The notes under the pieces are model-generated. The model searched no databases, was not told the DNA's origin, and was given only the letters and a program-made list of their open reading frames with translations. Both the position numbers and the translations under genes were made by a program. DNA of 64,000 nt from Poritiphilus flavus (GTDB lineage: Bacteria; Bacteroidota; Bacteroidia; Flavobacteriales; Flavobacteriaceae): positions 248,001-312,000 of the forward strand of contig NZ_WXYO01000004.1 of the NCBI RefSeq assembly GCF_009901585.1. The letters are read 5' to 3'. Of the stretch, positions 9,431 to 17,204 are shown in pieces. Within the stretch, counting starts at the first letter, position 1. Every line of letters begins with the position of its first letter.

Positions 9431-9871
9431 TTATGTGTTTACCTCCCAATCTGCCTCCCAGTGATCCGGCGGAAACCTGAAGTCGTCACCGGCGGACTGC
9501 TGTAAATCAAAATTGGAAAAAACAAGCAATTTGGCATTTTCGCCAAGGGCCTTAAAACCAGTGGCATACCCTCCGGAAACTTCAAGTACCTGTGGATCTT
9601 CAGCTTTCAGAATGTAACGCTCCGGGATCAATTCCCTGGATGGCTTATCAAAATTATCTATTTTGATAAGATTGACAATGAAAGCACCTGAATTACAGTA
9701 AAACCATTTCTTTTCCTCTTTGTGCGCCTGCCACGCCCTGATAATATCCTGGTTTGCCGGATGGATCTCATAAAACCTGACGATCTCCTTCATCTTAAAT
9801 CCATTAAAGAAATTGAGTTTTCCACGTGCATCGGAAAAGCGGGAACCCTGGATCAGGTTTGATGCGGCCAT
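9431..9871 (-). CDS. RmlC/WxcM-like cupin sugar epimerase or isomerase
   Basis: Single-domain protein of 146 residues with a double-stranded beta-helix pattern like dTDP-sugar 3,5-epimerases and WxcM-type ketoisomerases. It starts with a segment resembling the RmlC N-terminus (GSRFSDARGKLNFFNGF). It continues with IIRAWQAHKEEKKWFYCNSGAF, in which RAWQAHKEEKKWF occupies the place of the RmlC catalytic region, and ends DFRFPPDHWEADWEV. Its start abuts the capE stop with no gap, and it is followed by capF, so it belongs to the sugar pathway. CapF already has a 3-epimerising cupin, so this one may act on another position, change the final sugar, or assist CapE. The precise reaction is unknown. 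Confidence 0.75.
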   Translation of the reverse strand: MAASNLIQGSRFSDARGKLNFFNGFKMKEIVRFYEIHPANQDIIRAWQAHKEEKKWFYCNSGAFIVNLIKIDNFDKPSRELIPERYILKAEDPQVLEVSGGYATGFKALGENAKLLVFSNFDLQQSAGDDFRFPPDHWEADWEVNT

Positions 9872-10876
9872 CTAGAGTTGTTCTTGGATAAAATCGAGAT
9901 TCAGAAGGGTGTCCTTCAGTTCGTTGTTGGTCAATTGTTTCGTATTGTGAGAATGATAATCTTCTATCTGGCTGATATCCGTTTCTCCCACAGAGAAATA
10001 CTTGCTGTAATTAAGATCCCTGTTATCTGCCGGAATACGGTAGAATTCACCCATGTCCTCCGCCTTTTGCATTTCCTCCCTGGTACAGAGAGTTTCATAC
10101 AACTTCTCCCCGTGACGGGTTCCGATGATCTTAATATCGTTTTTCGCACTAAAGATGTCCCTGACGGCCTCTGCAAGATCTCCAATCGTACTTGCAGGAG
10201 CCTTGTTCACAAAAAGATCTCCCTGCCTTCCGTTCTGGAATGCAAAAAGTACAAGGTCTACAGCGTCTTCAAGAGACATCAGGAAACGGGTCATATTCGG
10301 ATCTGTAACCGTTAAGGGCAGATCTTCCTGAATTTGTTTGACGAACAACGGAATTACAGAACCCCTGGAGGCCATCACATTTCCATAACGCGTGAGGCAG
10401 ACGGTGGTACCACCCTCAGGGATATTCCGCGATGCGGCCACTGCTACTTTTTCCATCAACGCCTTGCTGATGCCCATGGCATTAATAGGATAGGCGGCTT
10501 TATCTGTACTCAGGCAAATGATCCTTTCTACCTTATTGGCCACGGCGGCATCTATGGTATTCTGAGTTCCAAAAACATTGGTTTTGGCGGCTTCAATGGG
10601 GAAGAATTCACATGAAGGCACCTGTTTCAGGGCTGCGGCGTGGAAGACATAATCTACGCCATTCATCGCCCTTTCTATGCTGTTATAGTCGCGTACATCG
10701 CCAATGTAGAACTTTACTTTCTCATTTTTGAGGCGGGTCCGCATATCGTCCTGCTTCTTCTCATCCCGGCTGAAAATGCGGATCTCTTTTATGTCGGTTT
10801 CCAAAAAACGGTTGAGTACGGCATTCCCGAATGAGCCCGTACCTCCGGTGATTAAAAGTGTTTTACCTTCGAACAT
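9872..10876 (-). CDS. capE: CapE/FnlA-like UDP-GlcNAc 4,6-dehydratase/5-epimerase
   Basis: Short soluble extended SDR of 334 residues that converts UDP-GlcNAc into a 4-keto-6-deoxy sugar with inversion at C5, the first step towards UDP-L-FucNAc. Visible are the NAD site LITGGTGSFGNAVL, IFSRDEKKQDDMR, the assembly-like FHAAALKQVPSCEFFP, and AMGISKALMEK, where the usual catalytic Tyr is Met (MxxxK) as in the inverting dehydratases. RHGEKLYE lies near the C-terminus. It lacks the N-terminal membrane domain of the PglF-like protein at 26277, so the locus has one soluble and one membrane dehydratase. The start codon overlaps the flippase stop by one base (TAATG), indicating coupling. Confidence 0.93.
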   Translation of the reverse strand: MFEGKTLLITGGTGSFGNAVLNRFLETDIKEIRIFSRDEKKQDDMRTRLKNEKVKFYIGDVRDYNSIERAMNGVDYVFHAAALKQVPSCEFFPIEAAKTNVFGTQNTIDAAVANKVERIICLSTDKAAYPINAMGISKALMEKVAVAASRNIPEGGTTVCLTRYGNVMASRGSVIPLFVKQIQEDLPLTVTDPNMTRFLMSLEDAVDLVLFAFQNGRQGDLFVNKAPASTIGDLAEAVRDIFSAKNDIKIIGTRHGEKLYETLCTREEMQKAEDMGEFYRIPADNRDLNYSKYFSVGETDISQIEDYHSHNTKQLTNNELKDTLLNLDFIQEQL

Positions 10877-12102
10877 TATTGTTTATTAATTTTTGTAAAA
10901 TTATAATAATACCATAACATAACTGCAAAATATAGACCACTGGCTAAAATCTTGGTTATTATGGCTCCTTCTATTTTATAAAAGCTTACTAAAATGGTAT
11001 AACCCAGCACGTTGACAAAACCAACTATGAAGGCCGCGTTGCGCAATAAGGTACCCTTTCCCTTAGCTCCCAAGAACCTGTTGATGAGATCCCCTAATCC
11101 GTGAAATATGAAGGAGAGTATCAGTAGTTTTGAGATGTCTGAGACCGGCAAATAGGCCTCGGTGTAAAAGGTGATCACGGCCAACTCTATGAGTGCATAG
11201 AAAACTACCAGGGCCAATGCGGTAATACCCAAACTGAAATAGACCACCTTTTTGGGGATGAAATCCAGATGCACAAATTTCTTGAAAAATATGGTGCCTA
11301 AAACCGAGGGGATTACCAGTAGAGGACTACAGACCGTATTGGCGAGCATAAAGAAACCCACCTGGGTATTGTCCATAAAATACGATATGGTAAAACCCGC
11401 GATATGGGTGGTGGCCACTCCTGCAAGGCTGCCATAATAAATGGGTCTGCCATTGTACTTATTTTCTTTGAACAACTCCCTGACCAGAGGTTTTTTGATA
11501 TCAAAACTGGGTTTTAAGCCAACAAGGATCACCGTAATGACGAGCATCAGGAATCCGTAATAACCGTAAAGCACCCAATCGATGGTTACCGGAGTGATAA
11601 ATTCATGGACCAGATAGATCACCGCAAGGTAGAGGAAGGCCGGTAGGACCCCGAAGAGAGACAGGGTATAAATTTTATGCATCCCCTTGAGGATCTCGTT
11701 CATGGCCAACTGCCCGATGATAACCATTACAATCAGGAAATATCTCCAGATGGACTGATCCAGCTCATTATCGAAAAAATAGGGTTCAAGGAAAGAAAAG
11801 CCCAGGTAAATCAGTATTCCCACTGCGGAAGTTATCGCAAAGATGACAGTGAACAAGCCCACATAACGGCGTTCCCTGGCTTTGTCATCGTTCATAGCCA
11901 TAAGCCGGGTAATGGAAATGAAAAAACCAACGGAAACCAGGCTGGCAATAAAACGGGCTGCTGTTTCAATGAACTTAAAGTCCCCGAATCGCTCCGGACC
12001 CAGCACCCTGGAATTAAAGATACTCACCAGAAACCCGATCAGGATGCCAAGAACACTGGCACCGTACATGGTTATTATTTTCTTGAGGGTACTGTTCGCC
12101 AT
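10876..12102 (-). CDS. wzx: Wzx-type oligosaccharide flippase
   Basis: Multi-pass membrane protein of the MOP/polysaccharide transporter family that flips the lipid-linked repeat unit across the inner membrane. With the chosen start, MANSTLKKIITMYGASVLG, it has 408 residues and about 12 hydrophobic segments, normal for Wzx. A longer reading frame to 12192 adds 30 polar, basic residues before the first membrane helix, which is atypical. I prefer ATG at 12102. RPIYYGSLAGVATTHIAGF and LINRFLGAKGKGTLLRN are typical cytoplasmic-loop features. It is followed without gap by capE and lies 160 bp downstream of the Wzy-like gene. Specificity cannot be predicted. Confidence 0.88.
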   Translation of the reverse strand: MANSTLKKIITMYGASVLGILIGFLVSIFNSRVLGPERFGDFKFIETAARFIASLVSVGFFISITRLMAMNDDKARERRYVGLFTVIFAITSAVGILIYLGFSFLEPYFFDNELDQSIWRYFLIVMVIIGQLAMNEILKGMHKIYTLSLFGVLPAFLYLAVIYLVHEFITPVTIDWVLYGYYGFLMLVITVILVGLKPSFDIKKPLVRELFKENKYNGRPIYYGSLAGVATTHIAGFTISYFMDNTQVGFFMLANTVCSPLLVIPSVLGTIFFKKFVHLDFIPKKVVYFSLGITALALVVFYALIELAVITFYTEAYLPVSDISKLLILSFIFHGLGDLINRFLGAKGKGTLLRNAAFIVGFVNVLGYTILVSFYKIEGAIITKILASGLYFAVMLWYYYNFTKINKQ

Positions 12103-12262
12103 TACGATGATACTGGATGCAAATGAATCAGCCTGCCCCTTCCCAGAAAATAATTGAATTCCCTTAAGGCGGAATTTCCTTCTTTTCTGCAAAAGAACTC
12201 GGTTTTGTGTTTATTGGGTATTGGGCAGGTCATGGGTGTTGGTTTCAGGATTTGACGATCTA

Positions 12263-13480
12263 TCACCTCATTCCGCTACTGTATTTGTACAATAGCCTTC
12301 CAAGAATGATGCTGATAACAAAAAAGAAGAAATCTACCGACATTGTGGTAAAAATGGCCAGTCCGGTAAGTCCGAGGATCCATAGAATAATAATGTAGCA
12401 TTCAACTTTGGTCTCATAGCTCAGATTACCTCTCCGTATCATCTTTATAGGTACTACAACGCTCAGATAAAAGTAAGACAGCACCGGAAGTAAACCGCCC
12501 CACCACAATAAAAATAACCATTGGTTATCAATTGCGGACCATTGCTGGCTCCCGAACTGATAGGTAGCGAAAAATCCGGAACCCGTAACCAATTCAAAAC
12601 CGTTCAATTGTTCCAGAAAAGTCTCGAGTTGGTTAGATCTGGTGTCTTCTGTCCCCCTGTTGATCAGTAATTCCCAGGAAGTGCTGAATATCTCCGTATT
12701 GATAATAAGGAATATCAGCCCCACGAACCCCAGCAGGAACAAAATCAAATAACTTCCTTTACGCTTGGTGTGATAAAAATCAAAAAGTATGGTGATAAGG
12801 TAGATGATCAGAAAAGACCTTGTCTGGGTGATCAGGGCGAGTAGTATACCAAACCCCAGCGCAAACAGCCTGAGCCATTTCAGTTTTTTATTGTTCTTTA
12901 AAATCAAAAAGACATAGGGTACGATCCATACCAGATTTGTGGCATATACACGGTATTTGCTCAAGGCCTGGCCCCTGTACAGCCCAATTCCAAAGTCAAA
13001 GAAATTGTACAAACAGAGCAATGAGATCACTATCACCGAGAGATAGAGGAATTTTTTAAAGAACTCAAACCTGTTGTGGTGATAGCTTACAAAGATCAGT
13101 CCGAAACATACCCAGGTGCCTATTCCCCTGTTATCCATTACTTCGGTAGTATTGAACAGATCTGCACCGCTTAGAAGATAGTTCAACAATATGCTTAAAA
13201 CCAATATGGAATAAGCAAAATATATGGAAAGATGATATTTGGCCCTTGCGAAAAAGACGGAGATAAGCGCTGTGAGTATAATGCTAATAACAGAAACGAT
13301 CCTGATATACTTTTCCGGCCCCAGGAAGTTGAATCCCGTAGTCTTAAACATATAGAGGCGTTCCTGGGCGAAATAGATAAAAAAGAGGTTGAGGAACAGG
13401 CCAAAGAACAACAAAAAAGATATAAGCTTATCTATTTGTTTGGTCTTTTCCAGATTGATTTCTAGTTCCTGTGATTGCAT
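12263..13480 (-). CDS. wzy: Wzy-like O-antigen/capsule polymerase
   Basis: Polytopic inner-membrane protein of 405 residues with about 10-11 predicted helices and a larger periplasmic loop (about 270-325, including FSTSWELLINRGTEDTRSNQ). Low sequence conservation, the layout and the gene position next to a flippase suggest the polymerase that joins lipid-linked repeat units in the periplasm. An O-antigen ligase-type protein of the same superfamily is the alternative. TQTRSFLIIYLITILFDFY resembles the T-x-S-R motif common in this superfamily. No catalytic motif is definitive. It is likely co-transcribed with the flippase, 160 bp downstream. Confidence 0.8.
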   Translation of the reverse strand: MQSQELEINLEKTKQIDKLISFLLFFGLFLNLFFIYFAQERLYMFKTTGFNFLGPEKYIRIVSVISIILTALISVFFARAKYHLSIYFAYSILVLSILLNYLLSGADLFNTTEVMDNRGIGTWVCFGLIFVSYHHNRFEFFKKFLYLSVIVISLLCLYNFFDFGIGLYRGQALSKYRVYATNLVWIVPYVFLILKNNKKLKWLRLFALGFGILLALITQTRSFLIIYLITILFDFYHTKRKGSYLILFLLGFVGLIFLIINTEIFSTSWELLINRGTEDTRSNQLETFLEQLNGFELVTGSGFFATYQFGSQQWSAIDNQWLFLLWWGGLLPVLSYFYLSVVVPIKMIRRGNLSYETKVECYIIILWILGLTGLAIFTTMSVDFFFFVISIILGRLLYKYSSGMR

Positions 13481-13952
13481 TAACTGTTTGTCTTGATTAT
13501 GTCATTCAGTTTGAAGGTCACTAAATAAGCAGCCGTTTCAGGATCTTGGGCTTGAGCCGTCTGGTTTGGTTGGTTTGGCTACCCAATAATAAGCAAACGA
13601 TCACAGTTCCAATCTATTATTTCCAAAGCCCTAAAATGACAGGTGTAAACTGTTATCCGCTGAGTCTCCTTCAAAGTTACGGGGAACTTTCCTCTAACCG
13701 GGATCCAAAAAGCGTAGACAAGAACTTTCCGCGGATCCGCTGCAAATATCATAAAAATCGTAGAAATCCCCAGGATAATATCCTATAAGGGGAGGGGAAG
13801 GGTTATGGCACTCCAGCATAGATAACCTCTGTAGTACTTCGCTCCGCCTGTTAACTTAATTTACAAATTGGCAACCGCTAACTCACGCGTTTCATCATCA
13901 AACTTTAGGCTGGGAAATGACGGCCGTACCGCCATTTTCCAGTGAGTAAAGT
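13481..13952. other. Intergenic region between lipoprotein and polymerase genes
   Basis: This 472-bp gap separates the end of the beta-helix lipoprotein gene from the start of the polymerase gene, both leftward. I see no convincing gene. The only open frame, on the plus strand, has no recognisable product. A short hairpin lies just after the lipoprotein stop. A promoter for the polymerase operon is expected here, but no exact TAnnTTTG box was found on the minus strand. Confidence 0.5.
13915..13937 (-). terminator. Stem-loop after lipoprotein gene, weak terminator candidate
   Basis: The arms aaatgacgg (13915-13923) and ccgccattt (13929-13937) form a 9-bp stem with one wobble pair and a 5-base loop, 15 bases past the stop codon of the leftward gene. 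No U-tract follows on either strand, so it may be an mRNA-stabilising 3' hairpin rather than an intrinsic terminator. Confidence 0.4.
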
Positions 13953-16622
13953 CTAATCACTGACCACTTGCAGGGTCACCGATGAATGATTGGTAGACAA
14001 GAGGCCCAGATCGTCTTTTAAGCGTACTCCGCGAGGCGATCTAACCCTGATCTGTCCATACATTTCCCTGGTAAGGAAGCTCTTGTTGGTAGGCCCGTGC
14101 AGCTCTACGGAAGGATCATTACCGTCATAATCTATCAGCACATTCTGGAAAGTGAAGCCTCCCATATTCGCGGTAGACGAATTGGCATAGTCCAGAACGC
14201 CCATATGAATGACCGGGAAGTTACTGCCGGTGCTTAAGTTTCTTAGAACCGCATTCTTAACGGTTACTTTATAAGCCTCCAGGGTCTTTTTGGTATAAAT
14301 AGCGCTATATCTGCTATTCTCCACAGTAAGGCCGTCAAAGGTGATCTGCCCCCGTATCGGATTATGGATACTACCTGTACTCATTCCAAGGCTGATCTCC
14401 GATTTGTACGGTCCCGGGTTAGAGGTGGCAAAGTTGTTGGATAGGTAAATGTTCCTGAAAGTCACATCAATAGGTACTGTACTGGATGCCGTATAGGTAA
14501 GGGCAAACAGGATCCCGGGTCCCCAGTTGTTTGTAAAGGAACAGTTCTCAACCACAATATTCGTCATTCTGTCCTGAATAAAATCAGGCTCAAAGTCGAT
14601 CCCCGCACCAGGAGACTCTCCTGTTGTTCCGGTAAAGGTAGAATTGCGTATAGTGAGACCGTCTACGCTTATCACAGACATACCCTGTCTTGCATTGTTG
14701 ATCGCCGCGATATCCTCTATTAGAATATTTCTGTTGTATTCTCCCGGATTGAATCGGCTGAGGTAGATTCCGTCTCCGCCGCTATCCCGGAGGGTAAGTC
14801 CCTTTACGGTAATATTCGATGATCTTACGATCGCAAAGGCGTGCCGCTGCTGTCCGTCCTGGTACTCTGGTTTGTTCATTCTGAAAGTAGCGTCGTATCC
14901 GATCACTTCAATATTGTCGCAGTCAATGAGTTGGAAGAGCCTGTGCGAAGTGTTGGGGAAGGCCCCGCTTTTCGCCCTGAGAACCACACCAGGTTCAAAG
15001 TAAATGGTTTTGTTCCTCAGATTCTTGAAGGTCAGAGGCTCTACAATCCAATCACTGGATTGACGGTCCACGATGATGACACTGTTTGAAGAGTTGATCG
15101 CCGCTTTGATCGCCGCGGTGGCGTTACTTGAATTGTAACCGAAAGTAGAGGCTTTCACCCCTCCGGCAGGAGCACCGCCTCCGCCGCCGCCACCGCCGCC
15201 TCCGCCTCCGGAGCCACCGCTTCCGCCTTCATTTACCGTGATGGTAACAGAATCGGAACTGGAAAGTCCTTCAGCATCAGTAACAGTTAAAGTTGCTTCG
15301 TATACGCCAGCTGTATTGTAGGTATAAGATGGGTTCTTGTTAGATGTAGATTGGCCATTGCCGAAATCCCAGGAGTAACTGGTGATCTCTTTGTCGTCTG
15401 TAGAATTATTAGCCACAAATTGAACTTCCAGAGGAGCATTTCCTGTATCCGGACTCGCATTAGCTACGGCAACAGGCTCTTCGTTATCTACTTGATTTTC
15501 AACCGTTATTGTCACAGTTGTAGTATCGGACAGACCTTCTTCATCTGTAACTCTAAGGGTAACGGCATAGGTCCCTGCATCTGTGAATGTATGAGAAGGA
15601 TTTACACTTGTTGCTGTATTGCCATCTTTGAAATCCCACAGATAACTGGAAACGCCTTTGTCGTCCGATGAGGTATTTCCGGTAAAAGAAACGACAAGCG
15701 GTGCGGTTCCCGATGTCGGATCGGCACCTATACGGGCTGTTGGAGCTCCGTTTTCTCCGGTAGTTTCCTCTGTAGTCTCCTCTTCTGATGTTGTGTCTTC
15801 CTGACCGCCGGAGCCTCCACCGCTATCTTCCACCGTTTCGTCGGTTACAACCTCAGGAGCACTTTCAGGAGCGTCATAGGTAACGATGAGTTTCGGACCT
15901 TCTACGGAAGGGTGTTCTTTGGAAGCAAATGCCAGGTCGTCTCCCTCCCCGTGCGTTAGGATAAGAGTGGTTTTGTCTGCTGTGATGTTCTCCGCGTTAA
16001 GGAGGATATCATGTACAGTCCCCACCTGGTAGTCTTTGTTGACCGATCCGACATTCACATCAACTTCCGGAGCATTACTTTCGTCCAATGCATCTTCAGA
16101 CCAGTCATTGCCTACACCTTTATGTATATCAAGCTGTCCATTTCCTCCATCCGCATTAATCGTAAAGCGAAGCTCTACATTAGTAATAGAACCTCCAATA
16201 CTATCAATGGCACTAAGATTAAAAAGTAAATAGCTGGTTCTGAACTCGTTATCAACTCTGATTATATCATCGTTAAAACCCTGTCCGTTTTGAACGTAGG
16301 CGTCCTGGGACGGTATAAATACGGTGGTACGACTTTCGAATACCTCCTCCGCGGCGGATTCTTCGTCTTGGGTTTCTTCTGTGGTGGTTTCCTCTTCGGT
16401 TTCTTCGGTTGCCTCTTCTTCAGTCGCCTCTTCCTCTTCTGTTTCTTCTTCTTCAGTTGCTTCCTCTTCGGAATTGTCATTTTCGTCCACTTGCAGTACT
16501 TCGTTACTGAAATCTGCTTCCTGGAGGATATCGCTGTCCTTGGTACAGGCAAGAACGATCAAAAAAAGTAATAAACTAAGGCATAGGTTTAACTTATGGA
16601 CTCGGGTGGGGTGAAATCTCAT
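13953..16622 (-). CDS. Lipoprotein with DNRLRE, two PKD and right-handed beta-helix domains
   Basis: Surface or periplasmic lipoprotein of 889 residues. A signal peptide ends at lipobox VLAC (Cys26). Next come an acidic Thr/Glu stretch (about 49-95), a DNRLRE/CBM96-like carbohydrate-binding domain (about 97-252), an acidic linker, two PKD domains (about 293-378 and 382-463), a glycine run (about 466-486) and a pectin-lyase-like right-handed beta-helix (about 490-889) with many N-x-x-I/V rungs. The beta-helix family contains lyases, hydrolases and C5-epimerases. No catalytic signature allows a choice. Its place inside the polysaccharide operon, beside a second DNRLRE lipoprotein, suggests it trims, modifies or holds the locus's own polymer. 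A role in degrading external polysaccharide is the alternative. Two low-complexity DNA tracts in the gene could slip. Confidence 0.85.
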   Translation of the reverse strand: MRFHPTRVHKLNLCLSLLLFLIVLACTKDSDILQEADFSNEVLQVDENDNSEEEATEEEETEEEEATEEEATEETEEETTTEETQDEESAAEEVFESRTTVFIPSQDAYVQNGQGFNDDIIRVDNEFRTSYLLFNLSAIDSIGGSITNVELRFTINADGGNGQLDIHKGVGNDWSEDALDESNAPEVDVNVGSVNKDYQVGTVHDILLNAENITADKTTLILTHGEGDDLAFASKEHPSVEGPKLIVTYDAPESAPEVVTDETVEDSGGGSGGQEDTTSEEETTEETTGENGAPTARIGADPTSGTAPLVVSFTGNTSSDDKGVSSYLWDFKDGNTATSVNPSHTFTDAGTYAVTLRVTDEEGLSDTTTVTITVENQVDNEEPVAVANASPDTGNAPLEVQFVANNSTDDKEITSYSWDFGNGQSTSNKNPSYTYNTAGVYEATLTVTDAEGLSSSDSVTITVNEGGSGGSGGGGGGGGGGGGAPAGGVKASTFGYNSSNATAAIKAAINSSNSVIIVDRQSSDWIVEPLTFKNLRNKTIYFEPGVVLRAKSGAFPNTSHRLFQLIDCDNIEVIGYDATFRMNKPEYQDGQQRHAFAIVRSSNITVKGLTLRDSGGDGIYLSRFNPGEYNRNILIEDIAAINNARQGMSVISVDGLTIRNSTFTGTTGESPGAGIDFEPDFIQDRMTNIVVENCSFTNNWGPGILFALTYTASSTVPIDVTFRNIYLSNNFATSNPGPYKSEISLGMSTGSIHNPIRGQITFDGLTVENSRYSAIYTKKTLEAYKVTVKNAVLRNLSTGSNFPVIHMGVLDYANSSTANMGGFTFQNVLIDYDGNDPSVELHGPTNKSFLTREMYGQIRVRSPRGVRLKDDLGLLSTNHSSVTLQVVSD
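15172..15228 (-). repeat. Glycine-coding low-complexity tract
   Basis: A ccg/cca/cct triplet-rich run encodes an almost uninterrupted glycine linker between the second PKD domain and the beta-helix of the lipoprotein. In-frame slippage would change linker length without breaking the protein. Confidence 0.7.
16335..16478 (-). repeat. Acidic Glu/Thr-coding low-complexity tract
   Basis: A ttc/tct/cct-rich run encodes a Glu-, Thr- and Ala-rich segment with repeats such as EEEATEEE and EEATEETEEE directly after the lipidated N-terminus. It looks like a flexible, charged tether that lifts the binding domains off the membrane. It is imperfect, so slippage is possible but not certain. Confidence 0.65.
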
Positions 16623-16719
16623 AGTGAACTCTAATAGTTTAGTGGTTATTCGGGATCTGCCATTTATCTAAAAAATCTCCGACATAATAGCTGTTTTTTC
16701 CGTTTAAATGCAAACCGGA

Positions 16720-16727
16720 CAAAAATA
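16720..16727 (-). promoter_or_regulatory. Possible Bacteroidota -7 box for lipoprotein gene
   Basis: On the minus strand this reads TATTTTTG, an exact match to the flavobacterial -7 consensus TAnnTTTG, about 100 bases before the lipoprotein start. No clear TTG -33 element lies 17-23 bases upstream, and such boxes occur by chance in AT-rich DNA. Confidence 0.3.
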
Positions 16728-16862
16728 AGCACAAAAGAGTTGAACCATTTTTCTTTGTTCAAAAAATGTTTATAAGTTATCAACAAAATTGCACACTTTG
16801 CCCCAAGCAGCATTGTTAAGCATACGTAGCAAGCTCCTGTTTTGGACGATCAACCGACAGGG

Positions 16863-16901
16863 TTTTAACATTTTTTTAATAAAAAAATCGATGAACTGCA
16901 C
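16863..16901 (-). promoter_or_regulatory. Bipartite upstream motif, copy 1
   Basis: The plus-strand string atcgatgaactgcac (16887-16901) is identical to one at 19477-19491, and both are preceded by ttttaac at nearly the same distance. On the coding (minus) strand this reads gtgcagttcatcgat, then 16-17 bases, then aatgttaaaa. Each copy lies 210-265 bp upstream of a DNRLRE lipoprotein gene. A protein-binding site is the likely reading. The GTTCATC core is compatible with a LytTR-type site, but that is a guess. Confidence 0.5.
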
Positions 16902-17141
16902 ACTTTGTAGTGATTTTCCTATGGCGTACAGCTAATGGGGATAAAACAAACGGGCTGACAAGGCTTCTCAATGGATATTTCTACAAAGATTTCCTATGAT
17001 CTAAAGTGGATAAACGGGTCTTTTTTATCTCATTCCGGAATGACTTGTCAACAAAAATTGAAACGTTCGAGAAACGAATATCAAAGATCAAACCAAAATT
17101 AATATACGGAATGGTCTTTGGACAGTTTCAAAGTGCTGCCT

Positions 17142-17179
17142 AAAAGAAAAGACCTCCTATCCGCAGGACGAAGGTCTTT
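17142..17179 (-). terminator. Intrinsic terminator of lyase-like lipoprotein gene
   Basis: On the minus strand the arms aaagacct and aggtcttt (plus positions 17148-17155 and 17172-17179) form a perfect 8-bp stem, with a further inner tcct/agga pairing. They are followed by a ttttctttt tract (plus 17142-17150). It starts about 26 bases after the stop at 17205, a classical rho-independent terminator. Confidence 0.75.
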
Positions 17180-17204
17180 GATATCATATATACCTTGGTT
17201 TGAC

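Larger units (their letters stand above)
16623..17204. other. Intergenic region upstream of beta-helix lipoprotein gene
   Basis: This 582-bp AT-rich gap carries the terminator of the upstream lyase-like gene (17142-17179), a bipartite motif shared with the next intergenic region (about 16863-16901) and a possible -7 box (16720-16727), all for leftward transcription. No gene was found. The long gap points to an independent promoter for the lipoprotein. Confidence 0.6.

Noticed and set aside
12102-12192. Longer start for the Wzx flippase
   Set aside because: It adds 30 polar, basic residues before the first membrane helix. The ATG at 12102 gives the normal family start.
13546-13788. 80-codon plus-strand frame between lipoprotein and polymerase genes
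   Set aside because: Composition is unlike a coding region, no domain is seen, and it is opposite in direction to the operon.
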